Notes: generated by a model from the sequence alone, not told the origin. A stretch of 64,000 bases of DNA from Eubacteriales bacterium (GCA_028702135.1 JAQVPJ010000002.1:62001-126000), one strand, 5' to 3'. Shown: positions 51,474 through 61,035, counted from the stretch's first letter. Numbers and translations are program-made.

Positions 51474-53015
51474 TTATTGCACGATATAATGCGCCCCTAT
51501 GCACTCCCTGCGCGCGAGAGCAGCCTCTACCACCTTTTTTGCCACCTGCATCATGTTGTAAATTTTAAACTCATATGGCAGTATAAGTTCGGCGCTGTCT
51601 GCGATTTCAAGGAGTTGATCAATACCCTCAAGAGCAATTTGCATCTCGTCACTGCGACGTATCGCTCCGACATATTCCGACATCAGGGATTTTACCCTTT
51701 TTTCCGCATTAACGAAAAACTCCGAGGGTAGCCGGTTGTCAAAATAATCCGATTTTAAAATGATTTTTTTATTATCTGTATAGGAGGTAACAATATTTTT
51801 GTTGATGTATCGTGCAGCCCTGCGTCCGAAAACAAGGCACTCTAAAAGCGAATTGGAGGCAAGTCTGTTAGCTCCGTGTATGCCGGTTCTTGCCGCCTCC
51901 CCGCAGCTGAACAATCCCTTTATATTCGTTCTGCCGTCGCGGTCGGTCTTTATACCGCCCATAAAATAATGCTGTGCCGGCACTACGGGTATTAAATCCT
52001 CTGTAAGCCGTATTCCCTTGCTCAGGCATTCCTCGTATATCGTCGGGAAGCGTTTGCTGAAGAATTCAGTCGTCATAGATGAAACATCAAGGAAAACATT
52101 GGTATCGCCTGTTTTTTTCATATCGGATAAAATACAACGCGTCACAATATCACGAGGGGCAAGATCGGCGAGTTCGTGCTTGCCTGCCATAAAAGCTTCG
52201 CCCCTGCTGTTGCGCAGAATGCCACCCTCTCCTCTTACCGCTTCCGAAATTAAAAACAGTCTCGAGTCCTTACCGTCGGAAGCGAGCATAGTAGGGTGAA
52301 ACTGAACCATTTCCATGTCCTCAAGCACAGCACTCGCTCTGTATGCGGCAGCTATTCCGTCACCTACCGCACCTAAAGGATTTGATGTTTTCTCATATAT
52401 CTGTCCCAAACCGCCGGTTGCTATAATGACGTTTCGGGTACGAAGAACCCTGTAATCATCGCCCACCTTGACAACAACTCCACAGATGCCGTCGTCGTCA
52501 GTAAGAATATCGACGAAGAATGTCTCGAAAAAGAAATGCAGATTCTCTTTTTTAAGTGCAATGTTTCCGAGTACGATTGTAGTTTCCTTACCTGTTGCAT
52601 CCCCGCCGCAATGGACGATTCTGCGCATTCTGTGCCCTCCCTCGCGGGTTATCTGCAAATCACCCTCAGGGTTGACATCGAACGGGACCTTCATATCAAT
52701 AAGGGTTTTTATATTCTCCGGTCCTTCCTCTACAAGGGTTTTTACCGCCTCCGGATCGCAAAGACCCGCACCTGCCATGAGGGTATCCTCAATATGATTG
52801 ATATAATTATCCTCAGGTGACATTACCGCAGCAATACCGCCCTGTGCAAGATATGAGTTGCTCTCGTCCAGATTTGCCTTGGTTACGACCGCGACCTGAA
52901 GTCCGCTATCGATATGCAGCGCGGAATATAACCCCCCGACACCGCTCCCGATTATAACGACATCAAAGTCATAAACATTCATTTCCTCATTTATTGAAAA
53001 CAAATAACGACGCAT
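51474..53015 (-). CDS. nadB: L-aspartate oxidase
   Basis: NadB oxidises aspartate to iminoaspartate, the first step of bacterial NAD synthesis; in anaerobes fumarate can be the acceptor. The 513-residue flavoprotein has the FAD motif VIIGSGVGGLYSAL, NSYLAQGGIAAV, THREGGHxRRI-type block (ITREGGHRMRRIVHCGGDAT), QFHPTMLA and YFMGGIKTDRDGRTNI. An internal ATG 11 codons in (MNVYDFDVV) is a possible alternative start. It is followed by nadC; quinolinate synthase nadA must be elsewhere. Confidence 0.96.
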   Translation of the reverse strand: MRRYLFSINEEMNVYDFDVVIIGSGVGGLYSALHIDSGLQVAVVTKANLDESNSYLAQGGIAAVMSPEDNYINHIEDTLMAGAGLCDPEAVKTLVEEGPENIKTLIDMKVPFDVNPEGDLQITREGGHRMRRIVHCGGDATGKETTIVLGNIALKKENLHFFFETFFVDILTDDDGICGVVVKVGDDYRVLRTRNVIIATGGLGQIYEKTSNPLGAVGDGIAAAYRASAVLEDMEMVQFHPTMLASDGKDSRLFLISEAVRGEGGILRNSRGEAFMAGKHELADLAPRDIVTRCILSDMKKTGDTNVFLDVSSMTTEFFSKRFPTIYEECLSKGIRLTEDLIPVVPAQHYFMGGIKTDRDGRTNIKGLFSCGEAARTGIHGANRLASNSLLECLVFGRRAARYINKNIVTSYTDNKKIILKSDYFDNRLPSEFFVNAEKRVKSLMSEYVGAIRRSDEMQIALEGIDQLLEIADSAELILPYEFKIYNMMQVAKKVVEAALARRECIGAHYIVQ

Positions 53016-53068
53016 AATAAATCCGTTTCTTCAATGTATATTTAAAAACCGATAAAAACAATGCGAAA

Positions 53069-53983
53069 TCAGGTAAGCTCCTCAAGATTATATGGTGTGT
53101 TCTGATAAACAAAATAATTTAACCAGTTGCAAAACAATAGATGAGCGTGGGCTCTCCAAGTATTCACCGGTGTTTTTTCTGTATTTTCATCGGGAAAATA
53201 ATTTTGCGGAATTGCCGTCGAAAGACCTTTGTCTATATCGCGCAGGTATTCTTTTTGCAGAGTGTCATAATCATATTCGGCGTGACCGGTAACATAAACC
53301 TCGCGTCCGTTCTTTGAGGCGACAAGGTATACTCCCGCTTTATCAGAGTTTGCAAGAATAAGCAGCTCCCCGCTTTTTTCGATATCCTCGCTTTTTACAT
53401 AGGAGTATCTTGAATGCGGGGCAAGAAAGTTCTCGTCAAAGCCGCGGACAAGAGGATGAGAGGGCAGAAGTGTATTATGTTCAAAAACACCGAAAAGCTT
53501 ATTTTCAAGCGGATATTTGGGTATCTTGTGATTATAATAGAGTCCGGCATTCGCTCCCCAGCAGATATACATAGTGGAAAATACGTTATGCCTGCTCCAA
53601 TCGAGAATTCCACAGAGCTCATCCCAATAGTCAACATTCTCGAAGGAAAGCGTCTCTACAGGAGCGCCCGTGACTATCAGTCCATCGAGCCTTCCGTTTT
53701 TCACCTCGTCAAAGGTCTTGTAAAAAGAGGCGAGATGCTCTGCAGGAGTGTTTTTCGGTGCGTGTGACGCAGTGGTCAAAAGGCAGACGTCGATTTGAAG
53801 GGGCGTGTTTGACAGAAGCCGCAGCAACTGCGTCTCGGTTACTATTTTTGTCGGCATCAGGTTGAGAATCGCGATTTTGAGCGGACGAATATCCTGTGAA
53901 ACCGCGCGGTTCTCGTCCATTACAAAGATATTTTCGTTTATTAGTGTTTCCGTTGCTGGTAAAGAAAGAGGAATTTTAATCGG
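53069..53983 (-). CDS. metA: Homoserine O-acyltransferase, probably O-acetyltransferase
   Basis: MetA acylates homoserine in methionine synthesis. The 304-residue protein begins [11 protein letters not shown] and has the nucleophile Cys 141 in [13 protein letters not shown], and RYSYV and [13 protein letters not shown] with other catalytic residues. The acyl-donor position carries Glu 110 (TGAPVETL), which in characterised homologues directs the use of acetyl-CoA; succinyl-specific forms have Gly there. An in-frame TTG at 54007 adds 8 residues but is less likely. I see no SAM or T-box leader. Confidence 0.95.
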   Translation of the reverse strand, partial: PIKIPLSLPATETLINENIFVMDENRAVSQDIRPLKIAILNLMPTKIVTETQLLRLLSNTPLQIDVCLLTTASHAPKNTPAEHLASFYKTFDEVKNGRLDGLIVTGAPVETLSFENVDYWDELCGILDWSRHNVFSTMYICWGANAGLYYNHKIPKYPLENKLFGVFEHNTLLPSHPLVRGFDENFLAPHSRYSYVKSEDIEKSGELLILANSDKAGVYLVASKNGREVYVTGHAEYDYDTLQKEYLRDIDKGLSTAIPQNYFPDENTEKTPVNTWRAHAHLLFCNWLNYFVYQNTPYNLEELT

Positions 53984-54023
53984 CATATTACGAGCTCGTT
54001 TCTCCAAAAGTTTATTAAACTAC

Positions 54024-54052
54024 ATTATATCACCCGATATAGAATAATTCAA
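54024..54052 (-). promoter_or_regulatory. Promoter of metA-nadB-nadC
   Basis: On the minus strand TTGAAT (54052-54047) is followed after 17 bases by TATAAT (54029-54024), about 35 bases before the metA ATG. Confidence 0.65.
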
Positions 54053-54146
54053 CCTTTATTTTCTTTAATAAATACAAAAAAAGCGTGGAAAAAAGAATAT
54101 GAATATGATATACTTAACAAAATTGCAATGAAAAACGAGAATTATT

Positions 54147-54782
54147 ATGAAAGATACAGTTGTCTATCGGATCGATAAAGAAAACCCCGATATGAAAATA
54201 ATTAACGAGTGTTCGAAAGCCATCAGGGAAGGCAGGGTGGTCTGTTTTCCTACCGAGACCGTTTACGGAGTGGGTACAAATGCTTTTGACGAAAAGGCAG
54301 TCAGCGATATATTTTATGCGAAGAAGCGTCCATATAATAAACCGCTTCTATGCCATATTTCCTCTCTGCGACAAGCGGAGGAGATTTCATATCTGACAGA
54401 GGATGCAAGAAAACTGATCAATGCGTTCACTCCCGGACCGTTGACGGTTATTGTAAGGAAAAAGGATTGTATTCCCGATATCATTACAGCAGGAGGAGAT
54501 ATGGTAGGCCTGCGCTTTCCCTCCAATCGTGTTTTTATATTATTGGCAAAAGCGGCAGGTTGTCCGATTGCGGCGACCTCTGCGAATATCTCCGGAAGTA
54601 TAAGCGCGAAATGCGGTGAGCAAGTTATAGAGGAGCTGTTCGGCAGGGTGGATATTATTGTCGATGCAGGTAACACCGAATACGGGATTGAATCCACGAT
54701 AGTATCCCTTGCGGATAAGCCGAAGATTATTAGGCAGGGTGCAGTAAGCGCAGAAGAGATTGATAAGGTGCTGATGTTATGA
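54147..54782 (+). CDS. tsaC: L-threonylcarbamoyladenylate synthase
   Basis: This Sua5/YwlC/YrdC enzyme makes threonylcarbamoyl-AMP for the t6A37 modification of ANN-decoding tRNAs. The 211-residue protein has the core motifs GRVVCFPTETVYGVGTNAFD, FYAKKRPYNKPLLCHI (the KxR substrate site), TPGPLTVIV and CPIAATSANISG, and ends ESTIVSLADKPKIIRQGAV. It is the short form without the Sua5 C-terminal domain. It overlaps coaE by 4 bases. Confidence 0.95.
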   Translation: MKDTVVYRIDKENPDMKIINECSKAIREGRVVCFPTETVYGVGTNAFDEKAVSDIFYAKKRPYNKPLLCHISSLRQAEEISYLTEDARKLINAFTPGPLTVIVRKKDCIPDIITAGGDMVGLRFPSNRVFILLAKAAGCPIAATSANISGSISAKCGEQVIEELFGRVDIIVDAGNTEYGIESTIVSLADKPKIIRQGAVSAEEIDKVLML

Positions 54783-55384
54783 GTTTGATAGGTCTATGCG
54801 GCAGGAGCGGCAGTGGGAAAAGCGAATGCGGACAGTTCATAGAAAATATGGGTTTTAGGGTGATAGACAGCGACAGGGTCTACCGCAGTCTTACGCTGAC
54901 GGGAAGTCCGATGTTACGCGAGCTTACCAGTCATTTCGGTAAAAACATACTTGATACAAACGGCGGTCTTGACCGAAAAAAGCTATCTGAAATCGTGTTC
55001 GACGATGATGATAAGTTAGAGCTTTTGAACAGAATCACACATAAAAGAATCATTGCGGCTGTTTTGGATTGGTCAGCGGAGGTATCCGCAGCAAGCACAG
55101 GTGGATTTGCGGTCGTACAGGCGCCTTTACTTTTTGAAAGCGGGCTGAATGAAAAATGCGCTATAACCGTCTGTGTGATTGCGCCGGAGGAGGATTGCAT
55201 CCGCCGTCTTGTTGAGCGGGACGGGTTGAGCAGAGAACAGGCCGAGTTGAGGCTGAAAAAACAAAAAAGCAGCGAGTTTTTAAAAAGAAACTGTGATTAC
55301 GTTATAGTTAACGACAGTGATATAGAATCCCTTAAAAAAAGAACCGAGCAGGTATTCAGAGAAATTTTAGAGGTGCGGAAATGA
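54779..55384 (+). CDS. coaE: Dephospho-CoA kinase
   Basis: CoaE phosphorylates dephospho-CoA, the last step of coenzyme A synthesis. The 201-residue protein has the P-loop GLCGRSGSGKSECGQFI, DSDRVYRSL (catalytic Asp), the CoA-binding segment VVQAPLLFESGL and LKKQKSSEFLKRNCDYVI near the end. It overlaps both neighbours by 4 bases, so tsaC, coaE and the transglycosylase gene are translated in series. Confidence 0.95.
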   Translation: MSLIGLCGRSGSGKSECGQFIENMGFRVIDSDRVYRSLTLTGSPMLRELTSHFGKNILDTNGGLDRKKLSEIVFDDDDKLELLNRITHKRIIAAVLDWSAEVSAASTGGFAVVQAPLLFESGLNEKCAITVCVIAPEEDCIRRLVERDGLSREQAELRLKKQKSSEFLKRNCDYVIVNDSDIESLKKRTEQVFREILEVRK

Positions 55385-55962
55385 CCTTGAAAAAGGGACG
55401 AACGGCGATTATTGCATTCATTATTATCTGCATTATCGTTGCAGGCTACTTTTTAGTCATAGAAATCAAAAAAAGCAGATACCCTAAGGAATACGAGGAA
55501 TATGTGGTGAAGTACTCAAATGAGTGCAATGTTCCTCAGGAAATTGTTTATGCCGTTATTTACTGCGAGAGCGGGTTTAACAAGGATGCGGTTTCTCCTG
55601 ACGGGGCGATAGGGCTTATGCAGATTATTCCCGACACCTATGACTGGCTTTCAAGAATTATAGGCGAAAGCTACGCTGAGGGCGATATTTACATACCTGA
55701 GAACAATATCAAATACGGGGTATCCTACCTTGCGTATCTGTATAAAAGGTTCGGTAACTGGGATACAGCAGTTGCAGGATATAACGCAGGTCACGGAAAG
55801 GTCTCCGAATGGCTGTCCGACAGCAGATATTCCGATGACGGCGTAATACTGAAGAAAATTCCGTATAAGGAGACCGATAATTATGTTGTAAAGGTAAAAA
55901 AGGTAAAGAAAATATATATTGAGCTGTACTTTAATGAAAATACAAGCTCGGAAAGGAAATAA
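55381..55962 (+). CDS. Membrane-anchored lytic transglycosylase (SLT domain)
   Basis: The 193-residue protein has one N-terminal membrane span (residues about 10-28) and an SLT (goose-lysozyme-like) domain. The catalytic Glu lies in VYAVIYCESGFN, followed by SPDGAIGLMQIIPDTYDWL, NIKYGVSYLAYLYKRFG and AVAGYNAGHGKVSEWL. It cleaves peptidoglycan glycan strands with formation of anhydro-MurNAc ends. The same gene beside coaE is common in Clostridia. It precedes the M18 peptidase gene by 4 bases. Confidence 0.93.
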   Translation: MTLKKGRTAIIAFIIICIIVAGYFLVIEIKKSRYPKEYEEYVVKYSNECNVPQEIVYAVIYCESGFNKDAVSPDGAIGLMQIIPDTYDWLSRIIGESYAEGDIYIPENNIKYGVSYLAYLYKRFGNWDTAVAGYNAGHGKVSEWLSDSRYSDDGVILKKIPYKETDNYVVKVKKVKKIYIELYFNENTSSERK

Positions 55963-55966
55963 AATT

Positions 55967-57343
55967 ATGAACAAAGAGGAAGTAAAAAAGCTGACTTACA
56001 AGCGTGAGAGCATATATACTCGGTTTCCGTCTGTAAAGGATGAAGCGTTTGAGTATTCAAAAGGCTACCGTGATTTTATTGATTCGGCAAAGACCGAACG
56101 TGAGGCGACCGCATATGCGGTACAGTATGCTTCGGAACGCGGTTTTGAGCCTTATGTAAAGGGAAAGCAGTATCAATCCGGCGACAGGATATATTATGTA
56201 AACCGTGAAAAGGCTATATATTTAGCTGTTATCGGGAAAAGTACTCTTGATAAAGGTTGTGCAATAATAGTCGCGCATACCGATTCTCCGCGACTCGATC
56301 TCAAGCAGGTGCCGATGTTTGAGGATGGAGGAATCAGTTATTTCAGAACGCATTATTACGGCGGGATAAAGAAATATCAATGGACCGCAATTCCGCTGGC
56401 TTTGCACGGTGTTGTTTACACGAAGGATAAGGGCAGAATTGATATTAGCATAGGCGAAAACGACAGCGACCCGGTTTTTTACATCAGCGACCTGATGCCG
56501 CATATTGGTAAGGAACAGATGGAAAAAAAACTCTCCGAGGGTATAAGCGGAGAGGGGCTGAAGATTATAAACGGCTCTATACCGTTTGACGACGAGGATA
56601 ATCCGAAACTCTATATTCTATCGCTGATTTACGAAAAATACGGCATAAAAGAGGCTGATCTGATTACGGCAGAGCTTACTGCGGTTCCGGCGATAAAATC
56701 AAGGGAAGTCGGTTTTGACAGAAGCATGATTGCAGCTTACGGTCACGACGACAGAATATGCGCGTATCCGGCGTTGAGTGCACTCTGTGAGCTTGAAAAG
56801 CCTGATAAAACTGCAATCGCAATGTTTGCCGATAAGGAGGAAATAGGCTCCGAGGGCGTAACAGGGCTCCGCTCCTCCTCATTCAGGGATTTCCTTAGCG
56901 ATCTGTGCGATATGCAGAGGGTTTGTGTGCGTGAATGTTGCCGCAACTCGATATGCTTTTCAGCGGATGTCGGCGGTGCATATGATCCCTGCTATTCCGA
57001 AGCGTACGAAGCAGCAAATTCAGCATATTTAAACAAGGGCGTAGTGGTTACAAAATACACCGGCTCAAGAGGAAAGAGCGGTTCGTCCGACGCTTCTGCG
57101 GAACTGTTATCGAGGGTTGCAAGGTTACTCGACGACAACGAAGTCGTCTGGCAGTCCGGAGAGTACGGCAAGGTTGACCAGGGCGGTGCAGGTACGGTTG
57201 CTACCGAAATCGCTATGCTCAATATTGATGTTATTGATGTGGGAGTTCCGCTTTTGTCAATGCACTCTCCGATAGAGCTTGCCGCAAAATCGGATATTTA
57301 CATGATGTATAGAGCATGCAAAGCATTATATAACGAAAAATAA
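55967..57343 (+). CDS. M18 family aminopeptidase
   Basis: The 458-residue protein is a dinuclear zinc aminopeptidase of the aspartyl-aminopeptidase family. The metal and catalytic motifs are AHTDSPRLDLKQ, YGHDDRICAYPAL, ADKEEIGSEGVTG, SADVGGAYDP and LLSMHSPIELA. The ATG at 55967 (MNKEEVKK) has GGAAAGGAAA upstream; a longer reading would overlap the transglycosylase gene. It is the fourth metallo-aminopeptidase in the window. Confidence 0.95.
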   Translation: MNKEEVKKLTYKRESIYTRFPSVKDEAFEYSKGYRDFIDSAKTEREATAYAVQYASERGFEPYVKGKQYQSGDRIYYVNREKAIYLAVIGKSTLDKGCAIIVAHTDSPRLDLKQVPMFEDGGISYFRTHYYGGIKKYQWTAIPLALHGVVYTKDKGRIDISIGENDSDPVFYISDLMPHIGKEQMEKKLSEGISGEGLKIINGSIPFDDEDNPKLYILSLIYEKYGIKEADLITAELTAVPAIKSREVGFDRSMIAAYGHDDRICAYPALSALCELEKPDKTAIAMFADKEEIGSEGVTGLRSSSFRDFLSDLCDMQRVCVRECCRNSICFSADVGGAYDPCYSEAYEAANSAYLNKGVVVTKYTGSRGKSGSSDASAELLSRVARLLDDNEVVWQSGEYGKVDQGGAGTVATEIAMLNIDVIDVGVPLLSMHSPIELAAKSDIYMMYRACKALYNEK

Positions 57344-57362
57344 TTAAAAAGTGATTGAAAAA

Positions 57363-57400
57363 ATAAAGACCATCCGAGTAAAACCGGGATGGTCTTTATT
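57363..57400. terminator. Bidirectional terminator
   Basis: ATAAAGACCATCC pairs perfectly with GGATGGTCTTTAT between two convergent genes. Confidence 0.85.
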
Positions 57401-57410
57401 GTTAAAGGAT

Positions 57411-59861
57411 TTATTTTGCGTCTTCTTTTAACGGATATACCTGCAAATACTGCTTTTCTATCTTTCCTTTGAGTACGAATTCGAAATATGAATCATATGC
57501 TTCTACATAAACGATTTTTTTATCCTCATCTTCGGACTCGTCAGACTCTGAGGATTCCTCCTTTGCTGTGGAGGACTCTGCCGCTGAGGATTCGTCTTTG
57601 GAAGTTTCGCCGTCCGGTTCCTCTTCCTTTTCGTCAACTTTCTTTTTCTCATCTATAAGATATCCGATTTTTGCAAGTAGTTTTTCCCTATCCATATCTA
57701 AGATTTCGGCATTTTCCGAAACGAATGTCTCAATTGCGGTTTCGATTTCTGTTTCAAACCTTGCGAGCATTTCCTTGGTCTTTACCTTGATAAGATCGGC
57801 AATATTAACATCGATGTATCCACGGACTCTTTCCTGCCCGCTGATAGAAAACTGGTTGTCGAGTTTTTCTTTAAAAGCGGCTGAATTGACCGCTTTATTT
57901 AAAGCGGAGGTATATGCAGCGCTGTTAACATAATTATTGACGCGGAGGTTTATTTCGCTTGTCAGCATATTTGAATAGTAGGAATCCACATAATTTTCTA
58001 TCTCTGCGTCATTATACCTATATGTCTCTTCGTCTTCTTCGTTGTAATTCCTGTTTTCCCAAATATAATCGTCCGTGAATAGATCCGCGACTCTCGAGTT
58101 AATCTCGGCGGAGGTTGCGCCCTCTCCAAGCTCTGCTTTTACCGCATCGATCAATTTGGCTTTTACACCGCTCTTTACTTTGGCAATGATTTCTTCTCTT
58201 ACCTGATCATATGCGTCTTTTCTAAGCTGGGTTGCAATAGCGCTTGTGCCGATAGATTTTTCTATTACGCTTCTGTAATCGAGTTGTATCTGTTTACCGA
58301 ATTCGAGTTCAAGCTCGTCTTTCATCTCGGCATATATAGAATCGTTTGCTTCGGTAGTAAGAGCCTCGATATCAAAATCTACGATTGTTCCTTTGATTAT
58401 CGACGGGTAATACTCATCTATAATGTCACGCATAATCTGGATATAATCCGGCTCGAAGATAATTTGAGTGTTTTCCTCGCTGTCGGTATATTCAAAATCA
58501 GTCGGTATAAAATCATATCCGAGTACTTTTGAGGGAGTTGAGGCGAAATTCTGTGCTTTAGCCTTCTCCCATTTTTCGGGATCGTCGCCTGCGAGGGTGT
58601 GGGTAAGAAACTTATTGCCGGTATAATCGGGATTAATAATATAATCTGAATTCAACCTTTCAACCTGTCCGTTATCATCAAGCTTGTAATTTACATTCTC
58701 TATTCCATATGTAAGAATGTCCTGATAATCGGGATCGGTGAAAAGTGCGGCTAAAACCTCCATAGCCTTGGTTATATCGTTTGCGGTACAATATTTGCTG
58801 ACACCGTAAATGCTCTTTATAGTGTTTTCGTTCGTTGCCGAGGGCTTTTTAAATATATTATACTCATATTTATAACCCGTTTCCTTTTCAAGGTTATAAA
58901 CATCGTTGTCGTTTCCTGTAAGAAAAGAAACTGCAAAACGTCCGTCGTTTGAACCGGATCCGTTTTCAAAATAACCGAGAGAACGGTAACGTGCGATCAT
59001 TCCGTAATATGCGAGGAGTTTTTCGTTCTTATATGTCGAACCAACCTTTCCCGATTCCATAACATATGTTGCAAAGCCATCTCCGAACATAAAGTCAAAA
59101 TCCGCTGAATCGGTCGCTTCCTTTAATGGAATGACATCAGGCTCGTTTTCTTTTATTAAAGCGAGATAATTCTCAAGGTCCTCAAGGGTCACCATCGTCT
59201 TAGCGTCATAATTGTATTTTTCGAGCAGTTCAGCGTCGAAAACAATAAACTTATATTCACCTATAGTGTCATTTATAGGAACTCCATAAATCTTTTTATT
59301 GATTGTTGCAGCCGAGAAGAAAGTGCCGTGGATATAGTTTTTAAGGAGCTTCGCTTCATTTGAAAGCGTTTCCGTTACCGCTGAGAGCTTTTCCTCTGCG
59401 GCAAGTTTGAAATATTCGTCATAGCTGCGAATAAGGAAAATATCAAAGCTCGGCTCGGTTGAGGGAATGTCCTCTCCGTTTTCAAGCATAGATATGATTT
59501 TTTCTCCAGTAAGAATCTCTTCATCCGGAACAGCTTCTGTCGAGGAGGTGTTCTTTTTGCTCTTTTTTGACTTTTTTTCTGCTTCAAGTTCCGCCATGAC
59601 CTCGAACTGCTTGTTGATAACATCGTCATACTCCTCCGCCGAAACGGCGACAATATCGACGATGTAACCTATCCTGAAGTATAATGTACGATTTATAGCA
59701 AGCTCAACTGCGCGGACCGCCTCCGGCGTCGCATCCGCTATAGTATAAAGCGTATATATATCAGCGGGTTCTATCGGGGTAGATAGTTCTTTCTGACAGG
59801 ATGATAGTAACGGTAGTAACAAAATAGCTGAAAGAAGCAGGCAAAGCAAGCGTCTCTTCAT
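57411..59861 (-). CDS. Large lipoprotein: solute-binding-like domain plus long helical tail
   Basis: The 816-residue protein has a signal with lipobox LLSSC. The first 460 residues resemble an extracellular solute-binding protein (DIFLIRSYDEYFKLAAEEK, KKIYGVPINDTIGEYKFIVF, TKAMEVLAALFTDPDYQDIL), with a Lys/Ser-rich insertion near residue 100. Residues about 480-740 are predicted helical and end in NAEILDMDREKLLAKIGYL, unlike any ABC-binding protein I know; a Ser/Glu-rich segment precedes the last 35 residues. No transport genes adjoin it. Function unknown; a surface or sensing role is as likely as uptake. Confidence 0.65.
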   Translation of the reverse strand: MKRRLLCLLLSAILLLPLLSSCQKELSTPIEPADIYTLYTIADATPEAVRAVELAINRTLYFRIGYIVDIVAVSAEEYDDVINKQFEVMAELEAEKKSKKSKKNTSSTEAVPDEEILTGEKIISMLENGEDIPSTEPSFDIFLIRSYDEYFKLAAEEKLSAVTETLSNEAKLLKNYIHGTFFSAATINKKIYGVPINDTIGEYKFIVFDAELLEKYNYDAKTMVTLEDLENYLALIKENEPDVIPLKEATDSADFDFMFGDGFATYVMESGKVGSTYKNEKLLAYYGMIARYRSLGYFENGSGSNDGRFAVSFLTGNDNDVYNLEKETGYKYEYNIFKKPSATNENTIKSIYGVSKYCTANDITKAMEVLAALFTDPDYQDILTYGIENVNYKLDDNGQVERLNSDYIINPDYTGNKFLTHTLAGDDPEKWEKAKAQNFASTPSKVLGYDFIPTDFEYTDSEENTQIIFEPDYIQIMRDIIDEYYPSIIKGTIVDFDIEALTTEANDSIYAEMKDELELEFGKQIQLDYRSVIEKSIGTSAIATQLRKDAYDQVREEIIAKVKSGVKAKLIDAVKAELGEGATSAEINSRVADLFTDDYIWENRNYNEEDEETYRYNDAEIENYVDSYYSNMLTSEINLRVNNYVNSAAYTSALNKAVNSAAFKEKLDNQFSISGQERVRGYIDVNIADLIKVKTKEMLARFETEIETAIETFVSENAEILDMDREKLLAKIGYLIDEKKKVDEKEEEPDGETSKDESSAAESSTAKEESSESDESEDEDKKIVYVEAYDSYFEFVLKGKIEKQYLQVYPLKEDAK

Positions 59862-59906
59862 TTGGAATCCTCCTTAAAAAATATGGGTTTAAAACATAAC
59901 ACGATA

Positions 59907-59935
59907 ATTTTACAACAGTTTGATTACTATGTCAA
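59907..59935 (-). promoter_or_regulatory. Promoter of the 816-residue lipoprotein gene
   Basis: On the minus strand a consensus TTGACA (59935-59930) is followed after 17 bases by TAAAAT (59912-59907). AAGGAGGATT lies just before the ATG. Confidence 0.75.
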
Positions 59936-60052
59936 GGTGATTTTGTTACAAATAATCCAGCTTATTTATATCATATCATCTAAATATTTTTTTTATTTAA
60001 CATTATTTACGAGAGCTGTTCAAAGGTTTTTTTATAATAAAACAATAAATAC

Positions 60053-60081
60053 TTGCAAAAATCATATATATACTGTATACT
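60053..60081 (+). promoter_or_regulatory. Promoter of the GNAT gene
   Basis: TTGCAA (60053-60058) and TATACT (60076-60081) are 17 bases apart, about 40 bases before the start codon. Confidence 0.65.
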
Positions 60082-60121
60082 TAAAATATAGACATATTTG
60101 GAGGATTAGTATTAACAATCT

Positions 60122-60715
60122 ATGGACAACTATAAATACAGAAAAATTTTTTCTGACTTACCAGTAATTGAGACAGAGAGATTGATTCTAAAAAAGGTCG
60201 TACCGGAAAATGCTAACGATATGTACGCATATTCCTCCCTCGATCAGGTTACCCGGTATCTGTTATGGAATCCGCATCTGAATATCGAGGAGACAAAAGG
60301 GTATATAGATTATCTTCAAAAACAATACCGCAAGGGTAATTACGCCGACTGGGGACTTAACTGCAAAGCAGATGGTGTTTTTATAGGAACCTGCGGGTTC
60401 TCGACTATTGATTTTAATAATAACAAAGCAGAGATAGGATATGTGCTCTCACCCTCTTATCAGGGAAAGGGCTATATGAGGGAGGCGGTCGGTGCAGTCC
60501 TTGCTCTCGCCTTTGAAGACCTTTCTCTTAACCGAGTGGAACTGAGGATTATGGAGGGCAACTCCGCTTCGATCAGGTTTGCAGAATCGATGGGATTTAA
60601 ATTCGAGGGATATTCCCGTAAGTCGCTGTTTCTTCGCGGGGAATACAGAACGCTCTGCTATTACTCTATGCTTGCGTCGGAATATTTCGATAACAGAGCA
60701 GGCGACAAGGGGTAA
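60122..60715 (+). CDS. GNAT-family N-acetyltransferase (RimJ/RimL-like)
   Basis: The 197-residue protein starts with the typical IETERLILKKVVPENANDM, has the beta-strand AEIGYVLSPSYQGKGYMREA with the acetyl-CoA P-loop (QGKGYM) and RVELRIMEGNSASIRFAESM, and ends with LRGEYRTLCYYSML. These features match the RimJ/RimL or small-molecule GNAT group; the substrate (protein N-terminus, antibiotic or metabolite) cannot be told. The GGAGG upstream is 17 bases from the ATG, unusually far, but stops rule out an earlier start. Confidence 0.88.
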   Translation: MDNYKYRKIFSDLPVIETERLILKKVVPENANDMYAYSSLDQVTRYLLWNPHLNIEETKGYIDYLQKQYRKGNYADWGLNCKADGVFIGTCGFSTIDFNNNKAEIGYVLSPSYQGKGYMREAVGAVLALAFEDLSLNRVELRIMEGNSASIRFAESMGFKFEGYSRKSLFLRGEYRTLCYYSMLASEYFDNRAGDKG

Positions 60716-60735
60716 GGTAGGGGTTTTTCGGGACG

Positions 60736-60764
60736 AAAAAAGCCGCTGCCTTCAGGACTGCGGC
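60736..60764 (-). terminator. Terminator after rpmB
   Basis: On the minus strand GCCGC pairs with GCGGC, with an inner CCT / AGG stem, and six Ts follow. It lies 40 bases beyond the rpmB stop and also sits downstream of the convergent GNAT gene. Confidence 0.75.
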
Positions 60765-60803
60765 GGATATGTTTTTCGGTTATATGCGGAATACTGCAGG
60801 TAG

Positions 60804-60992
60804 TTATACCGCCCTTGTGACCTTGCCGCTTCTCAAGCAGCGGGAGCAGACGCTTACAGTCTTATTTGAGCCGCTTACAACTGCTTTGACCTTTCTGATA
60901 TTGGGCTTCCAGCTTCTGTTGGTTTTTCTGTTGGAATGAGATACATTGTGTCCGAACATTGTACCTTTACCGCAATAATCACACTTAGCCAT
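60804..60992 (-). CDS. rpmB: Ribosomal protein L28 (zinc-binding form)
   Basis: L28 is a 50S subunit protein. The 62-residue protein reads MAKCDYCGKGTMFGHNVSHS, then KTNRSWKPNIRKVK and CSRCLRSGKV. The two CxxC pairs make it the zinc-binding C+ form; a zinc-free paralogue controlled by Zur is often found elsewhere in such genomes. It has a consensus promoter and its own terminator. Confidence 0.97.
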   Translation of the reverse strand: MAKCDYCGKGTMFGHNVSHSNRKTNRSWKPNIRKVKAVVSGSNKTVSVCSRCLRSGKVTRAV

Positions 60993-61035
60993 CTATAACA
61001 CCTCCAAATTAAATCATAAAAAATTAGAACAATTA

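Noticed and set aside
53984-54146. Possible SAM riboswitch upstream of metA
   Set aside because: The leader is about 35 bases after a clear promoter, too short, and no riboswitch core is visible.
59862-60167. 101-codon plus-strand frame between two genes
   Set aside because: A/T-rich, low-complexity sequence with no ribosome site; it spans two promoters and overlaps the GNAT start.
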